A stretch of DNA of 27,075 bases from Candidatus Woesearchaeota archaeon (GCA_016205905.1 JACQSP010000049.1:1-27075), one strand, 5' to 3'. Counted from the stretch's first letter, positions 1-8,788 are shown. Made by a program: numbers and translations. Notes: a model not told the origin generated them from the sequence alone.

Positions 1-175
1 CTATAGCGAGAGAACAAAATATTCGTTCTCTGAATATAGCAAATGCATAGACTAATTATTGAAATATTGTGCATTTGCTATATATCTCGGGAATCAAAGA
101 TTCCTGAGAGGTTAGAAAGCTTTGCTTTCCAACCTTTGTCGGACATAACAAATGTATATCTATTTATGTCCGACA
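1..175. repeat. Cluster of five adjacent hairpins
   Basis: Five inverted repeats lie almost end to end. Arms 9-15/25-31 (7 bp) form the first. Arms 34-47/70-83 form a perfect 14-bp stem with a 22-nt loop. Arms 85-95/99-109 give 11 bp with one G-T pair and a 3-nt AAA loop. Arms 110-120/124-134 give 11 positions with one A-C mismatch (a G-T wobble if read from the minus strand) and a 3-nt TTT loop. Arms 137-147/165-175 give a perfect 11-bp stem with a 17-nt loop. The first and second hairpins overlap around 34-39, so they exclude each other. The 14-bp/22-nt and 11-bp/17-nt geometries recur at 19018-19106 and 22386-22468. No coding region was seen here. The function is unknown. Confidence 0.8.
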
Positions 176-214
176 TTATATTTACTACCATTTACTGTCA
201 AAATTTACTAAAAA

Positions 215-222
215 TTTAAATA
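215..222 (+). promoter_or_regulatory. Possible TATA box for the 258 gene
   Basis: The sequence TTTAAATA lies 36-43 nt before the ATG at 258. That fits an archaeal TATA box with a leader of about 10-15 nt. No clear purine-rich factor B element or Shine-Dalgarno sequence was seen. Confidence 0.35.
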
Positions 223-257
223 TTCCACTCACCAAAAAAATAAAAAGTGCATTTTAA

Positions 258-1514
258 ATGAAAAATATCACAAAAAAGAGGTTAAAATTTGAATTCTGGT
301 TAGTTTTTGTTATCTCATTGATTTTAATTCCTTCTGTTTCAGCAGCAATGAGTGTAACCTGCAACACAGACGGCTCGATAAGCATAAAGGACGCAAAAAA
401 GAGCGGCGAACTATGGGCGCAGAAAAAAGGAAGCGATGAATCATATTTTCCAGTTGATGGTAAATGGCTGAGATATGAATATATGATTGGGATTATCAAA
501 GTAAAACGATACAAATTTGAATCTAATGAAGGCATATTTGTTCAAGGCGAATCAACAAAATATAATTTAAAGCTGAAAAAAAAATTGTATACAATCACCT
601 GCCCGGCTTTTGTTTTTGCCTGCAACATATTAAACACAACAATTGAATCATGTTATATGCGTAATAACACTTTTTACGCAAAATTCTTCGCCGAAAACAT
701 ACCTTTGCAGGGAAAAAAAGTCCTAAGGTTTGGCAGCCCTTATTCATTCGAATATAAAGTATGGCTTGAAGGCGGCATGGCTTATTCAAGAACACCAAAA
801 AAATATAGGGATGAGTTTAAGGATATATTAATAACGCAAAAAAAATTAACAAAAGGCAATAAATATAAGTTTGTGTGGAATGCTACTCCTAATAATGCAT
901 ATGAAAATATTACAACTGAAAGTTCAGGAGAAAGTGTGAATGGGAAAAGTTCAGGAATTGAAGAGTTGAAAGTAAATAAAGTAACTAGATTTTCTATGTT
1001 TTATGACTGCGAAAAAGGCAATTTTTACAAAGAGGCAGAATGCAAAGACATGCCGTATTGTAGATATTCTGGCGATTGTTTAAATAATGAATATTGCGAA
1101 AAAGATACCTGTCAAGAATTAGATTGTGATGATTGTGAGTACATCCAAGAACATAAATGCAAGAAATATGAATGTTGCGAGAGTTCAATGTGCGATGAAA
1201 ATGAAGAATGCTCTCAGAACAAATGCATAAAATTAGGCTGCAGTGAAGCAGAGGTTGTTAAAGACCACCAATGTTTCTCTCTTGGATGCAAGGATGACGA
1301 ATACACTGCTGATCATACTTGTGTAAAACTAGAATGCAGTGAGTATGAACAGGCGGTTAATCATCAATGTGAAATATTAAATTGCGCAGATGACGAATAC
1401 ATCAAAGAGCATAAATGTGAAAAGTTAGAATGCAAATGGTATGAGAAACCTTTAGCGCATGACTGCGTTAATTTTATAAATTATAATATATATAAATATA
1501 AGGATAATGAATAG
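258..1514 (+). CDS. Secreted Cys-rich repeat protein
   Basis: A 418-residue protein of unknown function, probably exported. Residues 1-12 are basic and residues 13-30 form a hydrophobic segment ending in an SVSAA-type cleavage site. Residues 30-240 are a unique domain with few cysteines. Residues 326-405 contain five tandem 16-residue units with the pattern L-x-C-x3-E-x4-H-x-C-x2; a sixth unit is at 288-303 and a diverged Cys-rich stretch separates it from the rest. Within each unit two Cys, one Glu and one His are invariant, which suits a disulfide ladder or metal binding; that is inference. There is no C-terminal anchor. The gene stands alone between the hairpin cluster and heptad array A. 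I do not recognise the N-terminal domain. Confidence 0.75.
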   Translation: MKNITKKRLKFEFWLVFVISLILIPSVSAAMSVTCNTDGSISIKDAKKSGELWAQKKGSDESYFPVDGKWLRYEYMIGIIKVKRYKFESNEGIFVQGESTKYNLKLKKKLYTITCPAFVFACNILNTTIESCYMRNNTFYAKFFAENIPLQGKKVLRFGSPYSFEYKVWLEGGMAYSRTPKKYRDEFKDILITQKKLTKGNKYKFVWNATPNNAYENITTESSGESVNGKSSGIEELKVNKVTRFSMFYDCEKGNFYKEAECKDMPYCRYSGDCLNNEYCEKDTCQELDCDDCEYIQEHKCKKYECCESSMCDENEECSQNKCIKLGCSEAEVVKDHQCFSLGCKDDEYTADHTCVKLECSEYEQAVNHQCEILNCADDEYIKEHKCEKLECKWYEKPLAHDCVNFINYNIYKYKDNE

Positions 1515-1555
1515 ATATAATCTAATTGTAAGGTGGTAGGGTGGAAACAATAAAA

Positions 1556-1689
1556 GTAAGAAGTAAGAGGTTTGAGGTAAGAGGGAACAACTGCGATGTT
1601 ATCATCGTACCTCTTACCTCATACCTTTTACCTCCTACTATTAACTCCTTTTACCCTTAACTCCATCTAACCTTCCTACCATCTTACCA
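1556..1689. repeat. Heptad palindromic array, copy A
   Basis: The left arm has about four 7-nt units of the GTAAGAG type. The core is GAGGTAAGAGG at 1574-1584, then GAACAAC (1585-1591), then a TGCGATG / TTAT / CATCGTA hairpin (1592-1609), then CCTCTTACCTC at 1610-1620. The right arm is longer, about nine units such as CTTTTAC and CTCCTAC reaching about 1689, so this copy is asymmetric. Its end lies about 12 nt before the ribosome site of the gene at 1714. Related copies are at 11093, 19845 and 26960. Confidence 0.9.
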
Positions 1690-1713
1690 TATAACATTTT
1701 GAGGTGAAGAATA

Positions 1714-3804
1714 ATGAGAAAAAACATAATTTACGGGATAATTGTTGTGCTTATTGTTTTGTTTATTGCAACTATAAGAGTTTTTGCGCAAGATGCACAA
1801 AGTCCAAGTTTTGAAACAGAAAGTACAGAAAGTGATGATGCAGGTGTTGTAACTGAATTTGAAGAAGAAGAGGCAGTCGAAGAGGAAATTGTTGAAGAAA
1901 GCGCAGGAATGACGCCGGACAGCCCTTTTTATTTTGTTGACGAGATTGCTGATAAAATTGAGATAGCAACTGCCGAAGGCGAAGAGAAAGCAGAGGTTGC
2001 TGCGAATATTGCTGCCGAAAAGGTTGCTGAAGCAAAATTAATGAGTGATAAAAACTTAACAAGTGAAACATTGAAAGCATTAAATAATGCAAATGTTTCC
2101 AGTTTGGTTGAAGGAGAAGTTAGTCCAAAACTAAAGGAAATGACACAGGAAAAGATGGAATTTATTAAAAAACTGCTTGCGGAAATGGACAAAACAATTC
2201 CTGAAGACTTAAGTGCTATACAGGCATTAATAGATGCACAGCAGACACAGGCTGATAAAAACAAGATTGCTGCTGAACTTGCTGAGAAGATTGGAGATTT
2301 TTGTGACAAGCTTGCTCAGGAAGATTATAGTTTAATGGAAGCTGAACCAAGATGCGACCCTGAACAAGCGCCAGAATGGCTAAAAGAATTGATTGAAACT
2401 GATCTTCAAAAAAGAGAGCAGGAAGCTACAAAAGATGTATTAAGCATGATAACCCAATGCATTGAAGACCCAAGACAATGCGATTGTGATAGTATTTCTG
2501 TAGAGAGCCATAAACAAGACTGCATTGAAGATTCTGCGCTCGCTGTAAGATGTGAATATGAACAAGATGAGTCAGCATGCAATGAACTTGAAAGTAAAGG
2601 CGACAAATTTTTAGAGGATATTCCTGAATTTATGAAAGACGTTGTAACTGAAAGAGTTGATCAGTTAATGGAGAAAAAAGAAAAAGAGATGTTTAAGAAA
2701 TTTGCACCTAAAGAATGTATTGAAGCAGGCGTCACAACAAGAAGTGAATGTGAAGAGATAATGATAGATAAATATGGCCCGCCGCCAGAAGAATGCATGG
2801 AAAATGGGAATTTTATTGGCGAAGAACAATGCAAAGCTATCATGGAAGAGAAATATGGCCCGCCACCATCTGAATGTATGGAAGGAGACAGGTTTATTGG
2901 AGAAGAAGCTTGCGAAACTGCTTTAATTGCTTCAGGAGAAATACCTCCAGAATGTGTTGAAGGCGGAGAGTTTATTGGAAGAGACGAATGCCAGTCAAAA
3001 ATGGAAGGAAAGTATGGTGAAGCGCCTGAAGAATGCATGGAAAACGGAGAATTTATCGGCGAGGAGCAATGCAAATCTATCATGACAGAAAAGTTTGGAG
3101 AAGCGCCTAGTGAATGTATGCAGGATGGACAATTTATCGGTGAAGAAGAATGTAAAGCAGTCATGATAGAAAAAGGTATATCTATTGGTCCAGGCGGAGA
3201 AGGCAGTATAGAAGGCGGTTTTGGTGGTGAAGGTGGGTTTGGAGAAATGGGTATTCCTCAAGGCGAATTCCCTAGTGAATGCGCTGATTTAAGCCCAGAA
3301 GAATGTACAGAAGTAATGAAAGGAAAATTTGGTGAAAAATTTGGAGAGACAATGCAAGGAATACCAGAAGGAATGCCACAAATATCTGGTGGATTGCCTG
3401 AAATGCCACTGTCGCCAGAAGATTTAATGAAACAGATTCAAACTTTGCCGTCTGACATGAAAGAAAAGATAGAGAAATTCAGTGAAATGGAAAAGCTGGA
3501 ATTTATGAAACAGTATGAACCTAAGCAGGTTGGGATTTTAACATCAGATGGTATGAAATTTGTAAGCACACAAGAGCTTAATAAAATCAAAGAAATGGCT
3601 GGGCAATTAAAAGAAACTGAACCTGAAAAATTCAAAGAGCTTAGCAATGAAATAGAAAAACTTGAAAAATTAAAAGAAGAAGGCAAGCCTTTTGAGGAAT
3701 TTAAGGGTGGGTTTATAGATGAAAGAGAAGAGCAGAAGCAGCAAGGAGAAAAGCAGGAAATAGCAGCAGATGAAGAAACAGAAACACAAGAAGCAGAAAT
3801 CTGA
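1714..3804 (+). CDS. Secreted acidic repeat protein, DUF5667-like
   Basis: A 696-residue secreted or membrane-tethered protein. Residues 1-26 are a signal peptide or anchor ending VFAQ. Residues 64-110 carry the motif TPDSPFYFVDE followed by an Ala/Glu-rich helix, which resembles the DUF5667 family of archaeal and bacterial surface proteins. Residues 332-487 hold six tandem units of about 26 residues with consensus P-x-E-C-M-E-x-G-x-F-I-G-E-E-x-C-K-x-I-M-x-E-K-Y-G; each has two Cys, suggesting one disulfide per unit. A Gly-rich spacer (490-515) and an acidic helical C-terminus follow. A good ribosome site (GAGGTGA, 1701-1707) precedes the ATG. The frame continues after the TGA stop with 14 more acidic codons to a TAA at 3847. 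No function is assigned. Confidence 0.8.
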   Translation: MRKNIIYGIIVVLIVLFIATIRVFAQDAQSPSFETESTESDDAGVVTEFEEEEAVEEEIVEESAGMTPDSPFYFVDEIADKIEIATAEGEEKAEVAANIAAEKVAEAKLMSDKNLTSETLKALNNANVSSLVEGEVSPKLKEMTQEKMEFIKKLLAEMDKTIPEDLSAIQALIDAQQTQADKNKIAAELAEKIGDFCDKLAQEDYSLMEAEPRCDPEQAPEWLKELIETDLQKREQEATKDVLSMITQCIEDPRQCDCDSISVESHKQDCIEDSALAVRCEYEQDESACNELESKGDKFLEDIPEFMKDVVTERVDQLMEKKEKEMFKKFAPKECIEAGVTTRSECEEIMIDKYGPPPEECMENGNFIGEEQCKAIMEEKYGPPPSECMEGDRFIGEEACETALIASGEIPPECVEGGEFIGRDECQSKMEGKYGEAPEECMENGEFIGEEQCKSIMTEKFGEAPSECMQDGQFIGEEECKAVMIEKGISIGPGGEGSIEGGFGGEGGFGEMGIPQGEFPSECADLSPEECTEVMKGKFGEKFGETMQGIPEGMPQISGGLPEMPLSPEDLMKQIQTLPSDMKEKIEKFSEMEKLEFMKQYEPKQVGILTSDGMKFVSTQELNKIKEMAGQLKETEPEKFKELSNEIEKLEKLKEEGKPFEEFKGGFIDEREEQKQQGEKQEIAADEETETQEAEI

Positions 3805-3939
3805 GAAGAAACTACAGAAGAAAGTGAAGCTAGTGAAGGAGAAAGTTAAGAGGTTTTAGGCATACCTTATTCATGAAAATAAGTTTAAAATCCCACATAT
3901 ATGTTGTGATTTGGAAGTTTACTTTTATTACTATATTTT

Positions 3940-4248
3940 TTACTTTTTCAACTCTCTTCTTATTTCATGCTCTAATTTATCAAATGCCTCATGAAGAGCA
4001 TTTGCAAGAATCCAGTTATATGAACTTGACCTAAAAGAGGGTGTTGCTGGTGCTATTGCTCTTAGTGTTACAGAATACTTTTTTTTGTCGCCTTTTTGCC
4101 TAAATGTCTTAATGTTAACATTCACTGCTGTCTGTTCCTTGTGCAGCAGCATCTTTACTTTATCATAACAGCCAGAGCACACTTGGTTTAAGATTTCTTT
4201 TTCATCATCGTTTAAAGCATTTAATCCAGAAAACTGTATTGCTTCCAT
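3940..4248 (-). CDS. HPF/RaiA-like small protein
   Basis: A 102-residue soluble protein with no signal peptide. The predicted order is helix (about 14-36), strand (45-53), strand (58-67), loop, then a long charged helix (80-102) ending in a Lys/Arg/Glu run. This matches the alpha-beta-beta-alpha core of ribosome hibernation factors (HPF/YfiA, S30EA N-domain), where the last helix has a similar K-L-E-x-x-I-R-x-x-L pattern. If correct it would bind the ribosomal decoding region under starvation. The ribosome site AGGTGATT lies 5 nt before the ATG. The assignment rests on fold pattern only; an unrelated DPANN protein is possible. It is transcribed divergently from the ribbon-helix-helix gene. 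Confidence 0.55.
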   Translation of the reverse strand: MEAIQFSGLNALNDDEKEILNQVCSGCYDKVKMLLHKEQTAVNVNIKTFRQKGDKKKYSVTLRAIAPATPSFRSSSYNWILANALHEAFDKLEHEIRRELKK

Positions 4249-4614
4249 AAATAATCACCTGTTCTAAACATTAAAAATTCTATTACCCACTATAATATTA
4301 AAGCAGGCACACTAAAATAGATACATTGAGGATATATAAAGTTTATTGATTTTTGTTCTTTATGTGGTTGTTCATGTGTGAATAATAAGATAAAATATAT
4401 GTTATAATATAAACTATAGAAAACTTTATAAAATATAGAAAATAATACCTTTAAAAGAGCCTTTTTGCTCATGAGTTAAGGAACAGAAAGACCCCTTCCT
4501 GCATGCCTTAACTCATTTGTTTTTTTATTGTCATAGTTAAAAAAAAGAATCATTGGACAATGGTGAGAAAGATTTTTAATAAGATATACGAACTAAACAA
4601 TCAGGTTAAAAGAG
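4249..4614. other. Intergenic region with a hairpin and TATA-like sites
   Basis: This 366-base stretch between divergent genes has no convincing coding region. It holds a perfect 11-bp inverted repeat (4471-4481 ATGAGTTAAGG with 4506-4516) around a 24-nt loop, followed on the plus strand by a T-rich run at about 4518-4528, which looks like a terminator or a small RNA end. A TATA-like TTTTTAATAA at 4572-4581 suits the gene at 4615. TTTATAAAAT near 4425-4434 is another candidate TATA, without a clear target. Confidence 0.5.
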
Positions 4615-4764
4615 GTGTACGTTATTAAAATTCCAATTTCTGCTACAATAGATGAAGAGCTAATCAAATGGATAGATGAAAAGCTCAAAGACAAAACTAA
4701 ATTCAGAAATAAATCGCACCTGATTGAAATTGCTCTCGAGAAAATGAAGAAGGAGATGAAATAG
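4615..4764 (+). CDS. Ribbon-helix-helix (CopG-type) DNA-binding protein
   Basis: A 49-residue protein starting at GTG 4615. The order is a short beta strand (V-I-K-I-P-I-S-A-T-I, about residues 3-12), helix 1 (D-E-E-L-I-K-W-I-D-E-K-L) and helix 2 (K-S-H-L-I-E-I-A-L-E-K-M), the classic Arc/MetJ/CopG fold. Residues such as R-N-K-S-H-L match the N-cap of helix 2. Proteins of this kind act as dimeric repressors or antitoxins; no toxin lies beside it. The gene sits just before the pilus-type ATPase, so control of that operon is plausible but unproven. Its last seven codons and stop are copied in the 102-bp tandem duplication. Confidence 0.75.
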   Translation: MYVIKIPISATIDEELIKWIDEKLKDKTKFRNKSHLIEIALEKMKKEMK

Positions 4765-4947
4765 GAATAAGCTAGTTAATGAATGAGATTATTTATTGAA
4801 TGATAAATGTCCGCAATTAAAAAAGGTAAACCATGCCAGAACTATATGAAGAAGGAGATGAAATAGGAATAAGCTAATTATTGAATGAGATTATTTATTG
4901 AATGATAAATGTCCGCAAATAAAAAAGGTAAACCATGCCAGAACTAT
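4744..4947 (+). repeat. 102-bp tandem duplication spanning a gene junction
   Basis: Unit 1 (4744-4845) and unit 2 (4846-4947) differ at only three bases by eye (in the GCTAGTTAATG/GCTAATTATTG part and at CAATT/CAAAT). Each unit holds the end of the ribbon-helix-helix gene, the intergenic spacer with the AAAAAAGGTAAACC leader, and the first five codons of the ATPase gene. The duplication therefore doubles the translation start of the downstream gene. Confidence 0.92.
4833..4877 (+). CDS. 14-codon upstream reading frame from the duplicated start
   Basis: The first copy of the ATPase start (ATG 4833) has the same leader as the true start at 4935. It reads MPELY and then runs into the second copy of the preceding gene's tail, ending at TAA 4875-4877 after 14 codons. 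If translated it would act as an upstream ORF that competes for ribosomes; it is unlikely to encode a functional peptide. Confidence 0.5.
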   Translation: MPELYEEGDEIGIS

Positions 4948-7900
4948 ATGAAGGTAAGAAAGACTGGGAATATGATGTAATCCGAGAAGGAGAAGAGAAC
5001 ATACTTTACATTTATGTAGAGCACCTTAGCTATGCCCCTTCTATAGAAGATTATGCTACTGTAATGTCTATGCTGATGGATATTCTTGCGCAGGTTACAG
5101 GCGTCACTAAGATTGTATTTTCACAAAAGAGAGAGCATGAGTATGATTATTCTCAAACAAAAATATTGATGGAGATTGTTGAAATCTATAAAAAAATAAT
5201 TCAGGAAAAGGATATGTTCAGCTACAGCACAATCGGCCTCGACCAGTTAAATGTCCAGTACATAAACCAAAGATTTGCAGAATTCCAAAACCTGGCATTT
5301 AAGATGATGAAAAGCGATCCTATCAGCGCCTATGTTGAATTATTAAGGGCATTGAGAAGGGAAAAGATTGACCTTGAAAAGATTACAGAGCCAAAATTCA
5401 AGGAAGTTGTCAAAAGATATGCTGCTGTCCTTAATTATGTTGTTTCTCTGCTCGAAAAAACAAGATTAGTTGAGCTTGCAAAACCATATATTCCTGGGTA
5501 TAAATCAGGCGACAGAAGCATCTACCGCTATATATTCACACCAGTCATAAAACCAGATTTTATGTTTACTAAACTTATGTCAACATTTCCGCCAGACGGC
5601 GAAGAGATTGACAGTTATACTATTAACGATGAAAGTGATGTAACTGTATTTAAGTTTCCTGACGACACAAAAGTGCTTTATCATCTAATGCCGCCTGAAT
5701 TTAAGCTCAGCGAGGACAAGTATGAGCTTTTGGACATTGCAAGAAAAATCATGGCTGAGCACAAGCCAAGAGAGGAAGAGTTTACAGACCCTGAAAGAAT
5801 GAGAGAAGTTTTTTTTAACATTGGCCATGACCTCTTAGAAGAATTAGCCAAATCAAAGAACATCATGCTGAGAGGAAAAGAGATTGATAAATTAACAGAT
5901 GTCCTTGTACGGTATACTGTCGGTTTTGGGCTGATTGAAGTTTTACTGCAGGACGAAAAGATACAGGATATTTCTATCAACAGCCCATTGGGAAAACTGC
6001 CTATGTTTATTGTCCATGCTGACCACGGTGATTGTTATACAAACATTGTTCCAACAAAAAATGAATCAGAAGGATGGGCCTCAAAATTAAGGTTAATATC
6101 AGGAAGGCCATTGGACGAGGCAAACCCTATATTAGATACAGAACTGGAACTGCCATCAGCATCTACAAGAGTTGCTGTTATTACAAAGCCATTAAATCCG
6201 ACAGGATTAGCATATTCTTTCAGACGACACAGAGACAAGCCATGGACACTGCCATTATTTATTAAAGCAAAAATGATTAATCCTACTGCAGCTGGACTGC
6301 TTAGTTTTCTTATTGACGGAACAAGAACAATGCTGATTGCAGGAACAAGAAGCTCTGGAAAAAGCTCATTGTTAAGCGGTTTGATTGTAGAGATAATGAG
6401 AAAGTACAGAATAATTACTATTGAAGATACGCTCGAGCTTCCATGCAAACAATTAAGAGATATTGGGTTTAATATTCAATCTATGAAAGTTGCAAGCGCC
6501 CTAGGCAAAGAAAGCACAGAGGTTGATGCATCAACAGGAATAAGAACCACTTTAAGATTAGGAGATTCTGCTTTAATAATTGGTGAGGTTAGAAGTTCTT
6601 TAAGAGGTAATGAAGAAGTTGTTGTTGTTGACAATGGCGTAACGAAACGTATGGCAATAGAGACTCTTGAAAAGGCTAATCTGAAATCTATTCTTATTCC
6701 AACATTAGATGAGAAACAAAAAATGAAATTAAAAAAACTGACTGGTTTTGTAAAACATCCTAAATGTAAACAACTAGTCAAACTAACAACAAAAACCGGA
6801 AGGGAAATAACAGTAACTCCAGATCACAGCGTCTTTACACATGTTAATTTTAAAATTGCTGCTATCAATGCAAATCAATTAATGATTGGCGACCCGGTAA
6901 TAATACCCTCTAAATTACCAATGGGATATAATGATATAAATTATATAAACTTATTGAATGTGTTTAAAGATGATTATAGAATAGAAGGAGCTGAACAATA
7001 TATACGCAAGGCAGTTAGCAAACTTGGCTGGAGAAAGGCAAGTGCTATCTGCAAGGTTTCAGATATTTATCGATATTTATTATCTACCCAAAAAACAAGA
7101 ATTCCTATCAGCTCATTTATCAAGCTGATGAAAAAAGCAAGAGTAAAATATAATTTAGAAATCCTAAGGATTAAAAGAGGGACTTCAACAAGTATTCCTG
7201 CTAAATTGCCAATCAATGAAAATATACTTAGACTTATAGGCTATTATTTAGCCGAGGGTAATTCAGATGGGAAAAAAATACAAATTACCAATTCAAAACC
7301 AGAAATAATAGAAGATATAACTAAAATTTGTAAAAAGGAATTTGGCATTGAAATTTACAAAAGAAAGGTATATGGAAAAGGCAGTTCTATACAAATGTTT
7401 ATAACGTGTAAACCCTTGACTGATTTATTCGAACATTGGGGTTGTGGAAAAACATCTCTCTATAAAAGGATTCCAAAATTTGTGTATGGATTAAATACGA
7501 GAAAGATATGCGCACTTCTTAAAGGGATGTATAGTGGTGATGGTTCTGTTTCAGTAACAAATAATGCTGGGAACATGATCAGATATTTCTCAACTTCAAA
7601 AAAATTAATTGATGATGTTGCTTATGGATTGTTATCTCTTGGGATTGTATGCAGAATCCATCATAGAATATTAAAAAGTGGAAAAATATGTTATACTGTT
7701 GAGATAAAACAAAGAAAGTATATTGAATATTTCCTAAAAAACATAGGATTTACACATAAGAAACCAAATGTTCAGATGAAAGCATTTGCTCATAGTAAGG
7801 ATGACTCAGTGGTCTTTGAGCCTAAAGAACTGGAAAAACATATGAAATTACCACATAATTATAGGCATTTAAGAAGAATAAATTGTTGTTCAAAAGATTA

Positions 7901-8717
7901 TCTTAAAAGAATTACTGAAGAAGTTAAATGCAGTAATGAGATTTATGATTTTGCTCATGGTGATTTTTTTATTGACAGAGTGAAATCTATTGAAGTCATT
8001 AAACTCAAAAAACCAGAATATGTATATGACTTAAGTGTAAATTCCACCCAGAGATTCATAGGCGGCTTTGGAGGAATTTTATTACATAACACCGAAGCTA
8101 TCGCGCTTTATGAAGCAATGAGAGTTGGAGCAGCTGCAAATGTTGTTGCAGGAACAATACACAGCGACAGCCCTTACGGCGTATACGACAGAGTTGTTAA
8201 TGATATAGGAATTCCTAAAACCAGTTTTAAGGCAACTGATGTCTGCATTGTTGCCAATCCAATAAGAAGTGCAGATGGCCTTCATCGTTTTAGAAGAGTG
8301 ACTCAAATAACAGAAGTCAGAAAACATTGGAATAATGATCCTTTGGAAGAGAAAGGTTTTGTTGATTTAATGAAATATGATGCTGACAAGGATGAGCTTG
8401 TTGTAACACCTGATTTACAAAACGGAGACAGCGACGTGCTAAAAGCAATTGCCGGAAATATTAAAGAGTTTGCAGGAGACTGGGATGCTATCTGGGATAA
8501 TATAATGCTCAGGGCAAATATAAAATCAACATTAGTAGATGTGGCAGCAAAAGCAGAAAGGCCTGATTTATTGGAAGCGCCGTTTGTAATCAAAAGCAAT
8601 GATATTTATCATATCCTCGCTGAAAAAGTCAAAAACGAGGTTGGAGCTTTAGACAGTAAAAAAATATTGTTTGAATGGAATGAATGGCTGAAGAGAGAAG
8701 TTAGGAAGAAAGTGTAA
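4935..8717 (+). CDS. Type II/IV secretion or pilus assembly ATPase with intein
   Basis: A 1260-residue precursor of a hexameric secretion ATPase (GspE/PilB/VirB11/FlaI superfamily) that would power assembly of an archaeal type IV pilus-like fibre at the inner face of the membrane. The extein is 762 residues. An N-terminal domain (1-300) precedes the RecA-like core with Walker A A-G-T-R-S-S-G-K-S-S (469-478, Lys476), the Asp-box T-I-E-D-T-L-E-L (about 500), Walker B L-I-I-G-E-V-R-S (Glu551) and the His-box A-G-T-I-H-S-D after the intein. The intein splits the protein after Ser554; the C-extein starts Thr1053-E-A. The start is the second copy of a duplicated start region. The membrane partner follows 115 bases downstream. 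Which surface structure it serves cannot be told. Confidence 0.9.
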   Translation: MPELYEGKKDWEYDVIREGEENILYIYVEHLSYAPSIEDYATVMSMLMDILAQVTGVTKIVFSQKREHEYDYSQTKILMEIVEIYKKIIQEKDMFSYSTIGLDQLNVQYINQRFAEFQNLAFKMMKSDPISAYVELLRALRREKIDLEKITEPKFKEVVKRYAAVLNYVVSLLEKTRLVELAKPYIPGYKSGDRSIYRYIFTPVIKPDFMFTKLMSTFPPDGEEIDSYTINDESDVTVFKFPDDTKVLYHLMPPEFKLSEDKYELLDIARKIMAEHKPREEEFTDPERMREVFFNIGHDLLEELAKSKNIMLRGKEIDKLTDVLVRYTVGFGLIEVLLQDEKIQDISINSPLGKLPMFIVHADHGDCYTNIVPTKNESEGWASKLRLISGRPLDEANPILDTELELPSASTRVAVITKPLNPTGLAYSFRRHRDKPWTLPLFIKAKMINPTAAGLLSFLIDGTRTMLIAGTRSSGKSSLLSGLIVEIMRKYRIITIEDTLELPCKQLRDIGFNIQSMKVASALGKESTEVDASTGIRTTLRLGDSALIIGEVRSSLRGNEEVVVVDNGVTKRMAIETLEKANLKSILIPTLDEKQKMKLKKLTGFVKHPKCKQLVKLTTKTGREITVTPDHSVFTHVNFKIAAINANQLMIGDPVIIPSKLPMGYNDINYINLLNVFKDDYRIEGAEQYIRKAVSKLGWRKASAICKVSDIYRYLLSTQKTRIPISSFIKLMKKARVKYNLEILRIKRGTSTSIPAKLPINENILRLIGYYLAEGNSDGKKIQITNSKPEIIEDITKICKKEFGIEIYKRKVYGKGSSIQMFITCKPLTDLFEHWGCGKTSLYKRIPKFVYGLNTRKICALLKGMYSGDGSVSVTNNAGNMIRYFSTSKKLIDDVAYGLLSLGIVCRIHHRILKSGKICYTVEIKQRKYIEYFLKNIGFTHKKPNVQMKAFAHSKDDSVVFEPKELEKHMKLPHNYRHLRRINCCSKDYLKRITEEVKCSNEIYDFAHGDFFIDRVKSIEVIKLKKPEYVYDLSVNSTQRFIGGFGGILLHNTEAIALYEAMRVGAAANVVAGTIHSDSPYGVYDRVVNDIGIPKTSFKATDVCIVANPIRSADGLHRFRRVTQITEVRKHWNNDPLEEKGFVDLMKYDADKDELVVTPDLQNGDSDVLKAIAGNIKEFAGDWDAIWDNIMLRANIKSTLVDVAAKAERPDLLEAPFVIKSNDIYHILAEKVKNEVGALDSKKILFEWNEWLKREVRKKV
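6597..8090 (+). mobile_element. Intein with LAGLIDADG homing endonuclease
   Basis: A 498-residue in-frame intervening protein (precursor residues 555-1052). Block A starts S-L-R-G-N-E-E-V with Ser1 as first nucleophile. Block B has T-P-D-H (628-631). Two dodecapeptide endonuclease motifs are present: L-I-G-Y-Y-L-A-E-G (767-775) and L-L-K-G-M-Y-S-G-D-G (861-870). Block F (V-Y-D-L-S-V) and block G (L-L-H-N, His1051-Asn1052) precede Thr+1. All splicing residues appear intact. The endonuclease motifs retain the acidic residues E and D, so homing activity is possible. Confidence 0.93.
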
Positions 8718-8788
8718 GAAAGATATGTTTGTTGTAAATATAATTTTTTAAAATATAATTTATACCTATTTGATAAGATGATTTTGAT

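Noticed and set aside
1556..1689. Heptad arrays as CRISPR arrays
   Set aside because: Units are 7 nt, inverted around a centre, without unique spacers of regular length, and no cas gene is present.
2661..3164. 167-codon minus-strand frame opposite the secreted repeat protein
   Set aside because: Its repeats mirror the antisense of the 26-residue repeats on the plus strand; it is a shadow of that gene.
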